DNA of 64,000 nt from Aptenodytes patagonicus (Eukaryota > Chordata > Aves > Sphenisciformes > Spheniscidae). Numbering within the stretch: the first letter of the stretch is position 1; each line of letters starts with the position of its first letter. A model generated the notes under the pieces. That model was not told the origin of the DNA. It saw only the letters and a list, made by a program, of their open reading frames with translations, and made no database searches. Made by a program: the position numbers and the translations under genes. The stretch lies in NCBI RefSeq assembly GCF_965638725.1, contig NC_134952.1, positions 17,177,028 through 17,241,027 on the forward strand, in the 5' to 3' direction. This document shows, piece after piece, positions 42,601 to 49,640 of the stretch.

Positions 42601-45600
42601 CTGAAAGTTTTATCAGGAATCTATGGTGATGATCCTTCAGAATAATTTCTGTGGCTTGGAGACGGCACATAATAGTCTACATAATTACAATGGAGATGAT
42701 GTAGAACTCTATATTATTCAACTGAAACTCTACCATAACTGGAATATTCTAATGTAAACTGGAGTGGATAAACACTGAGGATGTGAAGACACCATCCCTG
42801 GAGATGTTCAAAGCCCAACTGGATCTGGTCCTGAGCAACCTGTTGTAGGTGACACAGCTTTAAGCAAGGGCTTGGCCTACATCATCTCCAGAGGTCCATC
42901 CCAATCTCATCCATTCTGTGATTTTCTGCAGTAACTGACTGGGAATTTAGTTTTGTAAAACCAGGTCTCCTCATAGTCCAAGGATGAATTTAATGATACT
43001 AAAGGGGGAACCTGAGTGCTGCTGACAAAGCGTATCCTACTCTCCCTCCCTCCTCCACTGCTCTTTCATCTTTCTACCTCTACTCCAAGCTATACAGCTC
43101 CCCTTCCGCCCTTGTGTAGGCTCTGGATTCTCAAGAATATTGGCTGAGCAATTCAGCTCACTATCCTAGCAAAGAACAAACAGAGCAAGAAAAGTGAAGC
43201 ATTCACTGCTGAATTATGAGCTGATTTAACTCTGAGAACAGTCCAACAAGCACCACAGCTCACACAAAACAGGCAGCATGCATAAGGCAGGAAACTGAAG
43301 TGGGAGGAACAATGAGACAAGACTCTTCCTTCAGCATAAGTCAGAGCTAAACTGATTTAGCCCTTCCATGTAACTTCATCCCTAGAGGTTTTGAGAATTT
43401 TAGAAATACTACCTTTAATGTTATCATTACACTGCAGCCTAGCCAAACCTTATTACCAATGTTGCCTTACTCCTCATCCTTGAGCATATTCCTCCTGCCT
43501 CCCAAATCTGACACCCTCTCCTACAGGGTTTCAAAATGGTTAAGCAAGAATAAAACTCTCTTCTACATTACAACACTGGAATTGGCTCACTGCAGGGCCA
43601 GAATTATATCTAAGCTGACATAAGGGAGGTGGCAGGAATGCCTCAGGAAGGGCCATAGCACTGGGATAGAGAGGGAAGATGTGGTAAACAGTTGCAAGAA
43701 GCAAAATAGAAGGCTATGAAAATTAAGTCAAAAACCTCAAGACAGAAACTCATCCATCACCATATTTTTAAAGGACTGAAATCTTCCCGCCCTCAAAACA
43801 TTTTAGACTGTAAAGATCTTTAAAACTTTTTTTTTTAATGTAAAATTACATTTTGCAGTAAAAAGTTTTCTTTTGCTTCACTATTACTTTAAGGATCAGT
43901 GACATCTTTATATTTGAATTATTTTGTCATCGTCTGGACCTGAAAGTTAGTCATGTCTGTCTCTGCTAATAACATCAACAAGTGGCCATGAGCTGCCAGC
44001 AAGAACAAGCAAACATAGGCAAAAAACCCTGGAACATAACTGTTTAAGTTACTGACAGTGAAAGTTAATCATTATAAATGTTTAAACGTTTTTTAGTAGC
44101 AAAAGTGTTTGAAAAATAAATATTTCTTTAAATAATTTAATGCAACAGATTTCATCTCTAAATTAAAACAAATCTTAAAGAATACTTCACCTTTTCCAGT
44201 TCTTTTGGTATCCGCATGCATGTGTATACTCTCTCTCTCCGCTCTGTGTATTTTGCTTCATTGTGTTCAAGGAAGTAACCTCTTGTTAGCTCAGCACTGA
44301 TGAATCTCAGCAATGAAAGATCTACATTCAGGAACACACATAAGCAGAAGACACTTCAGGCATGACCTCGAAAGAGCGAGAAGACTGCTATGCTTTTGTT
44401 ACTTGCTACATGCTTCATTTACATCACATCTAACCCAGAAGGTTTCTGCTGATAGTAACCAGAATGTCAAATAACTTGGTATGGAAGGAGCTACATGAGA
44501 AGCAAGTCCTATGCTCTCCCATTCCCCTGTTGCCTCCCAACAAACAAAACAAGCTACTTTTCGCAGCCAATCATTTTCATCAGATATCCCTCTTCTCCAA
44601 AACATTACTCAAAGCAGCTACACTGAATGCAATATGCTGAGTGGACCTAATCCTTAACGTACTGACAGTCCTCCTAAATTTACTAAGCTCTATTTTAGAC
44701 TTTTTAAAAGCTATTTTCTCTCTCAGAAACACTAGCAACTTGTTCTTTATTTTAAAGAACAACTTTCTGTAAGATCAAAATGTTCATGGATACATGATCC
44801 CAAGTGATGCAGTGCACAAACAGTACAAGCATGCTGCTCATTTGATGATCAGACCGAAGTCTTTCAAGACTGAAAAGCCATCAAGCACGTACAGGTCTTC
44901 TACATTTTAATAGCTGTAGGTAAATAAGCTGAAGGCTGATTGACCTATGTTTAGTCAACTCACATGGCTTCTAAAAAAAGACTCTGTGCAGAGTAGTCTT
45001 GCAAAAGGAAATAAAATATGAAATTATAATTATGAAAATTCAGGGTGTCAGCACAAGGAAGTTGAGCTTAAGCTTCAACACTCACTGACAAGGTCTGACA
45101 TTACTACCTCCTGGTAACACTTCAGAAGTGACAGAACACTACAATGAAGTTCAACATTTCTGGTTATTATTGGCATTTAAAAATAGAAACTCTCAGCGTT
45201 CACACAACATCCAAAAGATGGAAATCGCTTATCTAGACAGATAGGTGAAAAGCTACAGTGCATTTATCATGACAGAAGAACACGCTCACAAAGAGTAAAT
45301 TCAGATTTTAGCCAAAGTCTTAGTGACTACTGGCAGGGGAGGGGAGAGTGGTGGTGGGGGACCTTGCATGGTACAATGCTCCACATTTCTGGCGGGAGGC
45401 AGAGGCTAAAACAGCCTAGATAGCAGCTGTTAAGAGAGGAATACAAGTATAGATGTTATGTGTGAAGAGTTCATTCAAAACTGTTTGAGATAGTGGCTTC
45501 TCAATATTCATCACATTGAAGATGATGACGACCATTAGCTGGAATAGCCGCCAGAAAATTACAAAGGTTAAAGCAAAGCAGGAATCAGCTCAAATAGAAG

Positions 45601-48600
45601 CATAAAAGAAGCAGAAGAGGCAGGCTGTGCTTATAAACTACACTGCCTTGGGTGGGGGACACACATGTATTGAGTGTAATTAGAACTTGTGGGGATTACA
45701 AACAGGCATTTTGAAGTTTGTGGTGGTGTATTAACATTCTGTGTATGTCTAGAATTGTGATTTATCACGTTGCCGATACTGATCACAGCCGTATAATTCA
45801 CTGACTGCCGGTTAATTATGTATTGTTAATAAATCATTTATATCATTATTTGCTTTAAACTACATGAACTGAACAGTTTTTGCCTGTATGAGCTTGTTTG
45901 GATAGTGATTTTGATGATTTATATATTACTGATCCACTTCTAGTAAGTAGGCCAAAGCTACTGTAAGCCTTAAAGGTATTTATTTTAAAACAAACAAAAC
46001 CAACATGTAGTTTAATGAGTAGTAAAAAACTAATATTGACATGTAAAGTCTCAATCAAAGTTCATTCCAGTGAAATAAGGCAGAAGTTCATACCACTAAA
46101 TCATTGTTCAGATCTCTTGCAAACTTGTTTTCTGGAGTCTTCCTTTGTAACACTATCACTTGTAACTTTTTTGTTTTTCCCAATTCTTTCTTGTTTAAAA
46201 AGTTAAAAGAGATAACCTTAGGTATAAACACACAAATTAACTACTCTGTTAACTGCCCAGGTTTATTTTCTTCCACCTCAGATAACCAACCTTCTCTAAC
46301 TTAAAGGTAATGCATCTCAAACAATTGAAGTTTCCTGCACAGTAAATATATGCATATGGGCAACAATCATGGAGTAACTTATGGGTCCCTTATGGATCCC
46401 CTCCAACTTGAGATATTCTATGATTCTAACTAATGAGCTATTTGTTCCCCACTCCTCCTTACCTCACACAAACCAGTTCATGGGCCTATTGTTGAAAAAA
46501 CAAATGACACCTGGCTAGACTTTCATGCCCTAGATATTAAGAGATAATCACTCCTCATGACTGAGGGTGATCAATACACAAGCTCCAGACTGTGACTGCA
46601 AAACAATCTCTCCAGTGACAGGGGATGCACTGAAGCACACAGTTACTCAGCCAGCTCCTTTCTGAGCACTTACTGCCACCCAGCAACAGCCCTAGTTCTG
46701 CGTCAGCCATGAAACAGATCAGTGGCTGACCCTGTAGGAAAAACGCAGTAAGCAAAAGAACACGATGAGACACCAAGGTAGGACAGAGTAATAAATCGTC
46801 TGAAAAACGGCTTAATTCTGCTATCAAAGCATCACTTTATTTTAAAAATAAGTAAACACTTCAAATTCTTTCCCTACTTCAAATTTCCCTCCTTTGCAGT
46901 CAGAAAGTTTTAGACTGTGGTCTAAGTTTAAACTGTTCAGATAGCATATTCTTAATGCTTAAAGTATTCTCATTTATCTCCCCACCTCAGGACAGAAAAG
47001 CACAAGCATCTTCAAAACATAAAAGGCCACTCATTCCTTCAAGATAAAAAGACAATGATTTACCTAAGTTGTACTTCAATGCATAGCTACACAAAGGATA
47101 ACCATTAACCAGAAATGGAGAGGAAAATTTGTGCAAATGCAAAATGCACTGCACCTCAATAATTTTCTATTATTATATAATCATAACTTTAATCCTAAAT
47201 GCAACAATTCCAGGCACTCACTTCACTTCTGTCAATCCTAAATACACACCTCTTCCATAAACACTCAAATAAATCAAGACTAAAACAGCATAATATTTGT
47301 TTTAAAAACAAGTATTTCCTTCTCCTCTAAACAACTTCTCTGTACAGTACTGGTCCTGCTTTACCATCTTGAAAAAACCCTACTTCTATCTACTCTTTAA
47401 CATACTGCTACCGTCAGATGAGTTAGAATTTTTAGTTGCTCTGTCAAGAAGCCTATTCTTCCAATGTTTTCTTGTCCTGAAGAGTCAGAGCGCACCAATG
47501 ATTTTTAACTAGTTTTTAATTTAAAATCAATTGCTGGAAGATAGTTAGGAAAACCCCCTCCCCCCAATAACAACTTCCTTACTTTTCGTAAAGTTATTTG
47601 TTCAGCTCTCTTTCAGGCACATCAGTATGTATCCTGACCATTCTTTTTTTCCAGGACAACCACAAAGCAATTCATAATACTACAATCAAGCCAATTCCTT
47701 ACAACTATGGAAATTACATCAGTTTCATCAATACCACAGAAGTGCAGCCAATGATGCTGCATGTCCTATGACAAAACACATCAGAAATGGACATAGCACC
47801 TGTCAAGCTTAGAAGGAAAGCACTGAATTGTTGGCAGATTATTTAAAAAATAGGAATTAGGATTTAGCTTCTTTTTTGTTTTTGATAAGACCTGCGGTAT
47901 CACATTCAAACCGACACTGAGGCAGAAAGCCTGGAAATTTGAACACCGCTTTTAGCACTTTCCAGATTTTCAGCAAGCCGTACCAGCACCGTAAGAATAC
48001 GGTACTAATAAAGTTATTTATAACCCTACCAACACCAAATCAACCCTGCCACACTGAGTGACAATTTTTACGAAAAAGGCAGGGCTACTTTCAAAAATCA
48101 CTCTGCAGATACCTGAAATAACCAGTTCAAGTGTAAATGTAAATATAGCTGCAGATTGATAGCAAAGGCCATGACATTTTCCCTTATTTTGCCCTATAAA
48201 ATCCTCAGTTAGTAAACTACATTTAGTTTAAAAGACTTCTAACAATCTCCATACAGCTTCAAGGGTCCAACAGCACCATTACTTTCAGTAGTAGAGGCAA
48301 AGACTACTGGACACATAGCTACGTGTACGTAACAAGAAACGTTAAGACGATGAAGCATTTCTCGTACTTCAGCAAGGAAGTTAAGCGAGCCCGCAGCCCT
48401 CCCGGCCGCGGGGCTCAGGAAACACAGGACCCAGGTCTGAACCGCTCTGCTCCTGCCAGAAACCGCCGTGCGACGCGCTCGCTGCAGTCACCCCTCGGCA
48501 GGTATCAAGCCTAACAACCCGAGTTTCAACTTCAGCGTATAGCACTTCGTTGGATGATGCCCTTGTTGTTTAATAACCTCCTGACGATTACCAATCGACA

Positions 48601-49375
48601 CGCTGCATGCCAGGGCACAGGAACTTCACTGCCCCCGCTCCCCTTCCTGAACAGGCTCGTGTGGAAAGCAGCGACACAACCTTGTTGACAGGGACAACAC
48701 GCTGAGGGGCTTTATTTCACTGACACGGGCGAGTTCGCTGACTAAACTTAAGGACAGGGAGAGAAGAGGCAGCGCAGCCGGCGGGGAAGCTCCCCGCCCG
48801 CCCGGCGCCGCTACCGGGGCGGCTGAACGCCGCCGCTGCCCAGGCCCCCGAGGTCCCGGCGCACTTTTTGAAGTCGCTCGCCGAAGTTTGCACAGGCGGG
48901 CGGCCGCGGCGCCCTCAGCCCCGCCTCAGGCACCCACCCCGGCCCCGGCCTCTCAAGCGGGCCGGGCCGGGCGGCGCTGTGAGGAGCCAGCGCTGGAGAC
49001 GCGCCCCGGGCAACACCGCCACGGCCACCCCGGTCTCCCGTGGGGGGGGCAACCCAGCCCGGGGGCCCTAGCTGCGCACCACCCGCCCCGGCCTGCGGGA
49101 GGAGGCCTCCCGCCGCGCCGCAGCCTCCCCTCACCCGAGAGGCTCCGCTTCTTCTTCCTGCCCCGGTCGCTCTCGTAGAAGCCCAGCGTCTCCGTTCGCT
49201 GCTGCGGGGACGACCGCCCCGAGCCGGCGGGAGGCGGCCGCGGCTCGCTGCTCCCCCAGAGAGTTTTCGGCTCCCCTCGGCCGCTGTCCTGCTGCTCCGG
49301 GGCGCCGCCGCGCCGCCCGTCCCCGCCGCTGCCCGGCGCGGCGGCGGAGGCAGCGGCGTCGGCAACGCCGGCCAT
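3452..49375 (-). CDS. TAPT1: TAPT1 (transmembrane anterior posterior transformation protein 1), complete gene, 14 coding exons
   Basis: The joined exons encode 581 residues that match vertebrate TAPT1 along their length, from MAGV through [10 protein letters not shown] and [10 protein letters not shown] to the terminal TICGNRID. The human protein is 567 residues from memory; the extra length is in the variable N-terminus. Exon sizes are 241, 131, 119, 163, 136, 98, 70, 81, 110, 60, 69, 77, 161 and 230 nt, and phase is kept at every junction. Hydrophobic segments lie near residues 125-155, 180-200, 250-273, 327-340, 415-435 and 437-467. The rest is a low-complexity Gly/Pro/Arg-rich N-terminus (1-60) and a polar tail from about 478. 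Known of the family: conserved eukaryotic membrane proteins related to yeast Emp65. Vertebrate TAPT1 is linked to axial skeletal patterning, and human variants to a lethal osteochondrodysplasia with ciliary and Golgi defects. Biochemical function is not established. No frameshift or internal stop was seen. Confidence 0.97.
5976..6021. repeat. Two adjoining perfect palindromes
   Basis: The first has arms AACTTCAGCA (5976-5985) and TGCTGAAGTT (5987-5996) around a single C. The second has arms TTACACATCA (5995-6004) and TGATGTGTAA (6012-6021) around 7 nt, sharing the TT with the first. They sit about 20 bp left of a CR1 3' tail in TAPT1 intron 13. Confidence 0.9.
6044..6113 (+). mobile_element. 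CR1 3'-terminal fragment
   Basis: The plus strand carries the typical CR1 3' end, with GGTTGGACTAGATGATCTTT, then GGTCCCTTCCAACCC, then a terminal ATTCTATGATTATGATT. It is a severely 5'-truncated insertion of about 70 bp. It lies some 90 bp left of a CR1 ORF2 fragment of opposite orientation. Confidence 0.85.
6205..6907 (-). mobile_element. CR1 LINE fragment, C-terminal half of the ORF2 reverse transcriptase, in TAPT1 intron 13
   Basis: The minus strand keeps an open frame of about 230 codons with CR1 ORF2 motifs in order. These are [20 protein letters not shown], the active-site block as [10 protein letters not shown], then [58 protein letters not shown], and [18 protein letters not shown]. 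The family's FADDTKL box has the first catalytic Asp replaced by Gly, so this copy is inactive in any case. The C-terminal end of ORF2 and the 3' UTR of the element are missing, because similarity stops after GDLIAL. It is embedded in an intron in the same orientation as TAPT1. Confidence 0.9.
7090..7250 (-). CDS. TAPT1: TAPT1 coding exon 13 (residues 452-505)
   Basis: The acceptor TTATTTGTTCAG precedes G, completing Gly452. The exon reads [30 protein letters not shown] and [10 protein letters not shown], then a Lys/Gln/Ser-rich stretch ending in KSTQ. It ends the last hydrophobic segment and opens the cytosol- or lumen-facing tail. The first half is highly conserved and the second half varies. 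The donor is CCAAG followed by GTAAGG, phase 1. Confidence 0.96.
7290..7345. repeat. Direct repeat of 16 bp with 40-bp period, beside TAPT1 exon 13
   Basis: CATATTAAAATAATTG occurs at 7290-7305 and at 7330-7345. It lies 40 bp upstream, in minus-strand sense, of the exon 13 acceptor. Confidence 0.85.
10071..10646 (+). mobile_element. Solo LTR of an avian endogenous retrovirus, antisense to TAPT1 in intron 12
   Basis: The 576-bp element starts TGTCCTGGTTTCGG and ends AACCACAACA. It has TG...CA termini and imperfect inverted ends (9 of 11 bases). Flanking 5-bp sequences ATATC (10066-10070) and GTATC (10647-10651) are a target-site duplication with one mismatch. Inside are a perfect CRE palindrome TGACGTCA at 10313-10320, a degenerate TATA-like TACATAAA near 10328, ATTAAA at 10473-10478 as poly(A) signal, and a run of 24 G at 10546-10569. 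No gag, pol or env sequence adjoins it, so the provirus was reduced to one LTR by recombination. It resembles LTRs widespread in passerines and other Neoaves. The exact family name cannot be set here. Confidence 0.88.
11266..11342 (-). CDS. TAPT1: TAPT1 coding exon 12 (residues 427-451)
   Basis: The acceptor CCTTAAAACAG precedes CTC ATC AGA. The exon reads [20 protein letters not shown] and VLFYC, plus two nt of Gly452. Several positions here ([12 protein letters not shown]) differ conservatively from the human sequence. The donor is TGTGG followed by GTAAGT, phase 2. Confidence 0.95.
11343..12838 (-). other. TAPT1: TAPT1 intron 11 (1496 nt)
   Basis: AT-rich sequence with a T-rich stretch near 11980-12007. 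No element or gene was seen. Confidence 0.85.
12839..12907 (-). CDS. TAPT1: TAPT1 coding exon 11 (residues 404-426)
   Basis: The acceptor TTTTTTTCCTAG precedes GCA TAT ACA. The exon reads [10 protein letters not shown] and [13 protein letters not shown]. It leads into the fifth hydrophobic segment. The donor is TTTTA followed by GTAAGT, phase 0. It is 69 nt, a multiple of three. Confidence 0.96.
12908..14290 (-). other. TAPT1: TAPT1 intron 10 (1383 nt)
   Basis: It holds the imperfect 32-bp duplication at 13680-13734 and a TAATTA-rich stretch near 13540-13575. Nothing else was seen. Confidence 0.85.
13680..13734. repeat. Imperfect tandem duplication, 32-bp period, in TAPT1 intron 10
   Basis: TAATAGTTAGAGCACTCATC at 13680 recurs as TAATAGTTAAGAGACTCATC at 13712, each followed by CAG. 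A shorter AGAGCACTCA unit repeats inside the first copy. Confidence 0.75.
14291..14350 (-). CDS. TAPT1: TAPT1 coding exon 10 (residues 384-403)
   Basis: The acceptor GATTTTTTCCAG precedes GTC TAC AGT. The exon reads [10 protein letters not shown] and [10 protein letters not shown]. The donor is AAAAAT followed by GTAAGC, phase 0. It is 60 nt, a multiple of three with phase-0 introns on both sides. Confidence 0.96.
14351..15942 (-). other. TAPT1: TAPT1 intron 9 (1592 nt)
   Basis: AT-rich sequence with no recognised feature. Confidence 0.85.
15943..16052 (-). CDS. TAPT1: TAPT1 coding exon 9 (residues 347-383)
   Basis: The acceptor ACCTTCAG precedes AT, completing Asp347. The exon reads [30 protein letters not shown] and NDITAD. 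The donor is GAT followed by GTAGGT, phase 0. Residues match the mammalian protein apart from conservative changes. Confidence 0.96.
16053..16934 (-). other. TAPT1: TAPT1 intron 8 (882 nt)
   Basis: AT-rich, with an A+T block at 16460-16570. No recognised feature. Confidence 0.85.
16935..17015 (-). CDS. TAPT1: TAPT1 coding exon 8 (residues 320-346)
   Basis: The acceptor TTTTTAACTAG follows a run of T on the minus strand. AT completes Asp320, then the exon reads [20 protein letters not shown] and QFSWNP, plus G of Asp347. It contains a short hydrophobic stretch, YVLLLIVCL. The donor is CCAG followed by GTGAGT, phase 1. At 81 nt it is a multiple of three, so skipping would keep frame. Confidence 0.96.
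17016..21440 (-). other. TAPT1: TAPT1 intron 7 (4425 nt)
   Basis: It holds the (GGT)n(GT)n tract at 20979-21010, a T7G8 run near 20204-20220 and an A-rich run near 17740. No element or gene was seen. Confidence 0.85.
20979..21010. repeat. (GGT)n(GT)n microsatellite in TAPT1 intron 7
   Basis: The plus strand reads TTTTGGGGGTGGTGGTGGTG and then GTGTGTGTGTGAG, about six GGT and five GT units. Confidence 0.9.
21441..21510 (-). CDS. TAPT1: TAPT1 coding exon 7 (residues 297-319)
   Basis: The acceptor AAAAATTGCAG precedes TTC GTT GAA. The exon reads [10 protein letters not shown] and [13 protein letters not shown], plus G of Asp320. It is a hydrophilic, Lys-rich loop identical or nearly so to mammals. 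The donor is AGCG followed by GTATGT, phase 1. It is 70 nt. Confidence 0.95.
21667..21764 (-). CDS. TAPT1: TAPT1 coding exon 6 (residues 264-296)
   Basis: The acceptor ATCTAG precedes TC, which completes Phe264. The exon reads [20 protein letters not shown] and [12 protein letters not shown]. It continues the third hydrophobic segment begun in exon 5. The donor is AAT followed by GTAAGT, phase 0. Intron 6 beyond it is only 156 nt, the shortest in the gene. Confidence 0.96.
21765..22621 (-). other. TAPT1: TAPT1 intron 5 (857 nt)
   Basis: AT-rich, no element seen. Its 5' splice site, T followed by GTATCC, is unusually weak. Its 3' end, GCTATCTAG, has a poor pyrimidine tract. Confidence 0.85.
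22622..22757 (-). CDS. TAPT1: TAPT1 coding exon 5 (residues 219-263)
   Basis: The acceptor CTTGTTTAG precedes GTG GCT GAT. The exon reads [30 protein letters not shown] and [15 protein letters not shown], plus one nt of Phe264. The end is set by protein continuity with exon 6 (Y-V-F-L-H). It puts the donor at GTC T followed by GTATCC, which departs from consensus at +4 to +6. A better-looking GTATGT lies 9 nt upstream, but its use would break the frame. Confidence 0.92.
24494..24603 (-). other. Candidate alternative 'poison' exon in TAPT1 intron 4
   Basis: On the minus strand a long pyrimidine tract and AG (CTTTTCTTTTTTAG) precede a 110-nt G+C-rich segment that ends TTTAG before a perfect GTAAGT. 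Spliced after exon 4 (phase 0), it would read [18 protein letters not shown] and then TGA. 110 is not a multiple of three. Inclusion would therefore truncate TAPT1 after residue 218 and expose the transcript to nonsense-mediated decay. The match to splice consensus is seen; use as an exon is inference. Pseudo-exons of this quality occur by chance in long introns. Confidence 0.35.
24508..24592. repeat. Nested inverted repeats within the candidate intron-4 exon
   Basis: Outer arms are CCGGCTCC (24508-24515) and GGAGCCGG (24585-24592). The inner arms TGGTGA (24535-24540) and TCACCA (24547-24552) flank a 6-nt loop. The segment could fold as one extended stem. I found no tRNA boxes or known small-RNA signature in it. 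Confidence 0.7.
24633..24681. repeat. 16-bp perfect inverted repeat with 17-nt loop
   Basis: The left arm ATGTGCTGAATGCTCC (24633-24648) is exactly complementary to the right arm GGAGCATTCAGCACAT (24666-24681). It lies 29 nt upstream, in minus-strand sense, of the acceptor of the candidate intron-4 exon. In RNA it would form a stable hairpin. Confidence 0.9.
26580..26742 (-). CDS. TAPT1: TAPT1 coding exon 4 (residues 164-218)
   Basis: The acceptor TGTGTTTCAG precedes T, which completes Arg164. The exon reads [40 protein letters not shown] and [14 protein letters not shown]. This is the most conserved part of the family and contains the second hydrophobic segment. The donor is GAG followed by GTAAGA, phase 0. 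An internal CAG|GTATGT at codons 173-174 resembles a donor site, but the full exon is required to match the family. Confidence 0.97.
35230..35301. repeat. Exact tandem duplication, 2 x 36 bp, in TAPT1 intron 3
   Basis: The unit starting ACCCTATTTTAAATTGGG occupies 35230-35265 and is repeated without change at 35266-35301. Two identical copies suggest a recent duplication or a variable-number repeat. Confidence 0.97.
38297..38370. repeat. Compound (TG/CA)(TA) microsatellite with 30-bp duplicated palindromic unit
   Basis: A near-palindromic unit, GTGTACATATATATACAC followed by ACACACGTGTGA, occurs at 38303-38332 and again at 38333-38362. Flanking GT and TATA runs extend it. Alternating purine-pyrimidine sequence of this kind can form Z-DNA or cruciforms. 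Confidence 0.93.
38755..38769 (-). promoter_or_regulatory. CTCF-like motif in TAPT1 intron 3
   Basis: The plus strand reads CTGCCACCTAGTGCC, which in reverse complement fits the CTCF core CCASYAGRKGGC at all but one position. A motif alone is weak evidence of binding. Confidence 0.3.
39777..39895 (-). CDS. TAPT1: TAPT1 coding exon 3 (residues 125-163, first hydrophobic segment)
   Basis: The acceptor TTTAATTTAG precedes TTG ATG TTT. The exon reads [30 protein letters not shown] and FITLPCYGL, plus two nt of an Arg codon. It supplies the first long hydrophobic segment. The donor is CG followed by GTAAGT, a perfect intronic consensus, phase 2. It is 119 nt. The intron following exon 3 is the longest in the gene (13.0 kb). 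Confidence 0.96.
40237..40340. repeat. Opposed poly(A) and poly(T) runs in TAPT1 intron 2
   Basis: A run of about 13 A near 40240 is followed by T runs of about 10 and 14 near 40309-40340. The arrangement may be a remnant of retroposed tails or simple-sequence drift. No element body was recognised between them. Confidence 0.5.
42786..42926 (+). mobile_element. CR1 3'-terminal fragment in TAPT1 intron 2
   Basis: The plus strand contains CATCCCTGGAGATGTTCAAA, CTGGATCTGGTCCTGAGCAA, a degenerate TCATCTCCAGAGGTCCATCC and CCATTCTGTGATTTT. These are the end of CR1 ORF2 and its 3' UTR and tail. The copy is about 140 bp, diverged and antisense to TAPT1. Confidence 0.85.
44191..44321 (-). CDS. TAPT1: TAPT1 coding exon 2 (residues 81-124)
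   Basis: The exon begins after GTAG at 44323-44322. It completes codon 81 (G + AT = Asp) and reads [30 protein letters not shown] and [13 protein letters not shown]. This is the strongly conserved soluble stretch just before the first hydrophobic segment. The donor is AAAAG followed by GTGAAG, phase 0. It is 131 nt, and the split codon fits exon 1 exactly. Confidence 0.96.
46378..46427 (+). mobile_element. Short CR1-like 3' tail in TAPT1 intron 1
   Basis: The stretch GGGTCCCTTATGGATCCCCT, then CCAACTTGAGATATTCTATGATTCTA, resembles the last 50 bp of a CR1 element (GGTCCCTTCCAACCT...ATTCTATGATTCTA). It is short and diverged, so the call rests mainly on the tail. Confidence 0.55.
46674..46731 (-). 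other. Candidate cryptic exon in TAPT1 intron 1
   Basis: The minus strand has a strong acceptor (GCGTTTTTCCTACAG), 58 nt, then GGCA followed by GTAAGT. Joined after exon 1 (phase 1) it would read GSATDLFHG and then TGA, so inclusion would end the protein early. It may well be a chance pseudo-exon. Confidence 0.2.
49135..49375 (-). CDS. TAPT1: TAPT1 coding exon 1 (residues 1-80, plus 1 nt)
   Basis: The minus-strand ATG at 49375-49373 begins [10 protein letters not shown], matching the MAGV start of mammalian TAPT1. Its context is strong: A at -3 and G at +4. The exon encodes an Ala/Gly/Pro/Arg-rich, probably disordered region and ends in the conserved [10 protein letters not shown] followed by a basic RGRKKKR stretch. 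The donor is CTCTCGG followed by GTGAGG (GT at 49134-49133), leaving phase 1. The low-complexity part differs from mammals, which is normal for this N-terminus. A second in-frame ATG lies 27 codons upstream at 49456, but the MAGV start is favoured by homology and context. Confidence 0.93.
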
Positions 49376-49455
49376 GTTCACCGCCAGCAGCGCCGCCCGC
49401 TCCGCGCCCGCCGCCCCCGAGCCGCGCGCCGCGCCGCGCCCCTGGCGGTGACTCA

Positions 49456-49536
49456 TCACCGCGCGACAGCGGCGAGGCCCGGCCGCCGCGCGAGTGCCCA
49501 GCGCGGGGGGCGGGGGCGAAGGCGGCGCGGCGCCAT
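49456..49536 (-). other. Upstream open reading frame in the TAPT1 5' UTR (26 codons plus stop)
   Basis: The ATG at 49536-49534, inside the YY1-like motif, opens an Arg/Pro/Ala-rich reading frame beginning MAPRRLRPRP. It ends at TGA, 49458-49456. The last base of the stop is the first base of another ATG (TGATG). That second ATG is in frame with the TAPT1 start 27 codons downstream. Translation depends on the transcript starting upstream of 49536, which is not known. Confidence 0.4.
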
Positions 49537-49540
49537 CTTG
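49529..49540 (-). promoter_or_regulatory. YY1-like site in the TAPT1 5' region
   Basis: The minus strand reads CAAGATGGCGCC, close to the YY1 consensus with core AAGATGGCG. YY1 sites of this orientation commonly lie just downstream of the start of transcription in TATA-less CpG promoters. The ATG inside the motif also opens the uORF at 49536. Confidence 0.6.
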
Positions 49541-49640
49541 CCGCGGCGGCGCCGCCGCCGTTAACCGTTTAGGTGCCGGGACCCCAGTGCTCCAGTCTCT
49601 CTTCCTCTCAGCGCCTTCCTCTGCCCGGCCTCGAAGCTTA

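Larger units (their letters stand above)
39896..44190 (-). other. TAPT1: TAPT1 intron 2 (4295 nt)
   Basis: It holds the opposed A/T runs near 40240-40340, a G-rich run near 40843-40857 and the CR1 tail at 42786-42926. Nothing else was seen. Confidence 0.85.
44322..49134 (-). other. TAPT1: TAPT1 intron 1 (4813 nt)
   Basis: It holds the short CR1-like tail at 46378-46427, the candidate cryptic exon at 46674-46731 and, at its right end, the flank of the CpG island from about 48370. Several long open frames at 48800-49130 reflect only the high G+C content. Confidence 0.85.
48750..49640. promoter_or_regulatory. CpG island and promoter of TAPT1
   Basis: A block of about 0.9 kb is very rich in G+C and CpG, in sharp contrast to the AT-rich flanks. 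It covers TAPT1 exon 1, its 5' UTR and the start of intron 1. This is the usual promoter of a broadly expressed vertebrate gene. No TATA box was seen on the minus strand near the likely start. Transcription probably starts between about 49540 and 49565, just upstream of the YY1-like site. That start is an inference. Confidence 0.85.

Noticed and set aside
48811..49564. Several long open frames on both strands across the CpG island
   Set aside because: High G+C removes stop codons. Only the minus-strand frame with MAGV...[10 protein letters not shown] matches a protein. The others are Arg/Pro/Ala/Gly-rich shadows.
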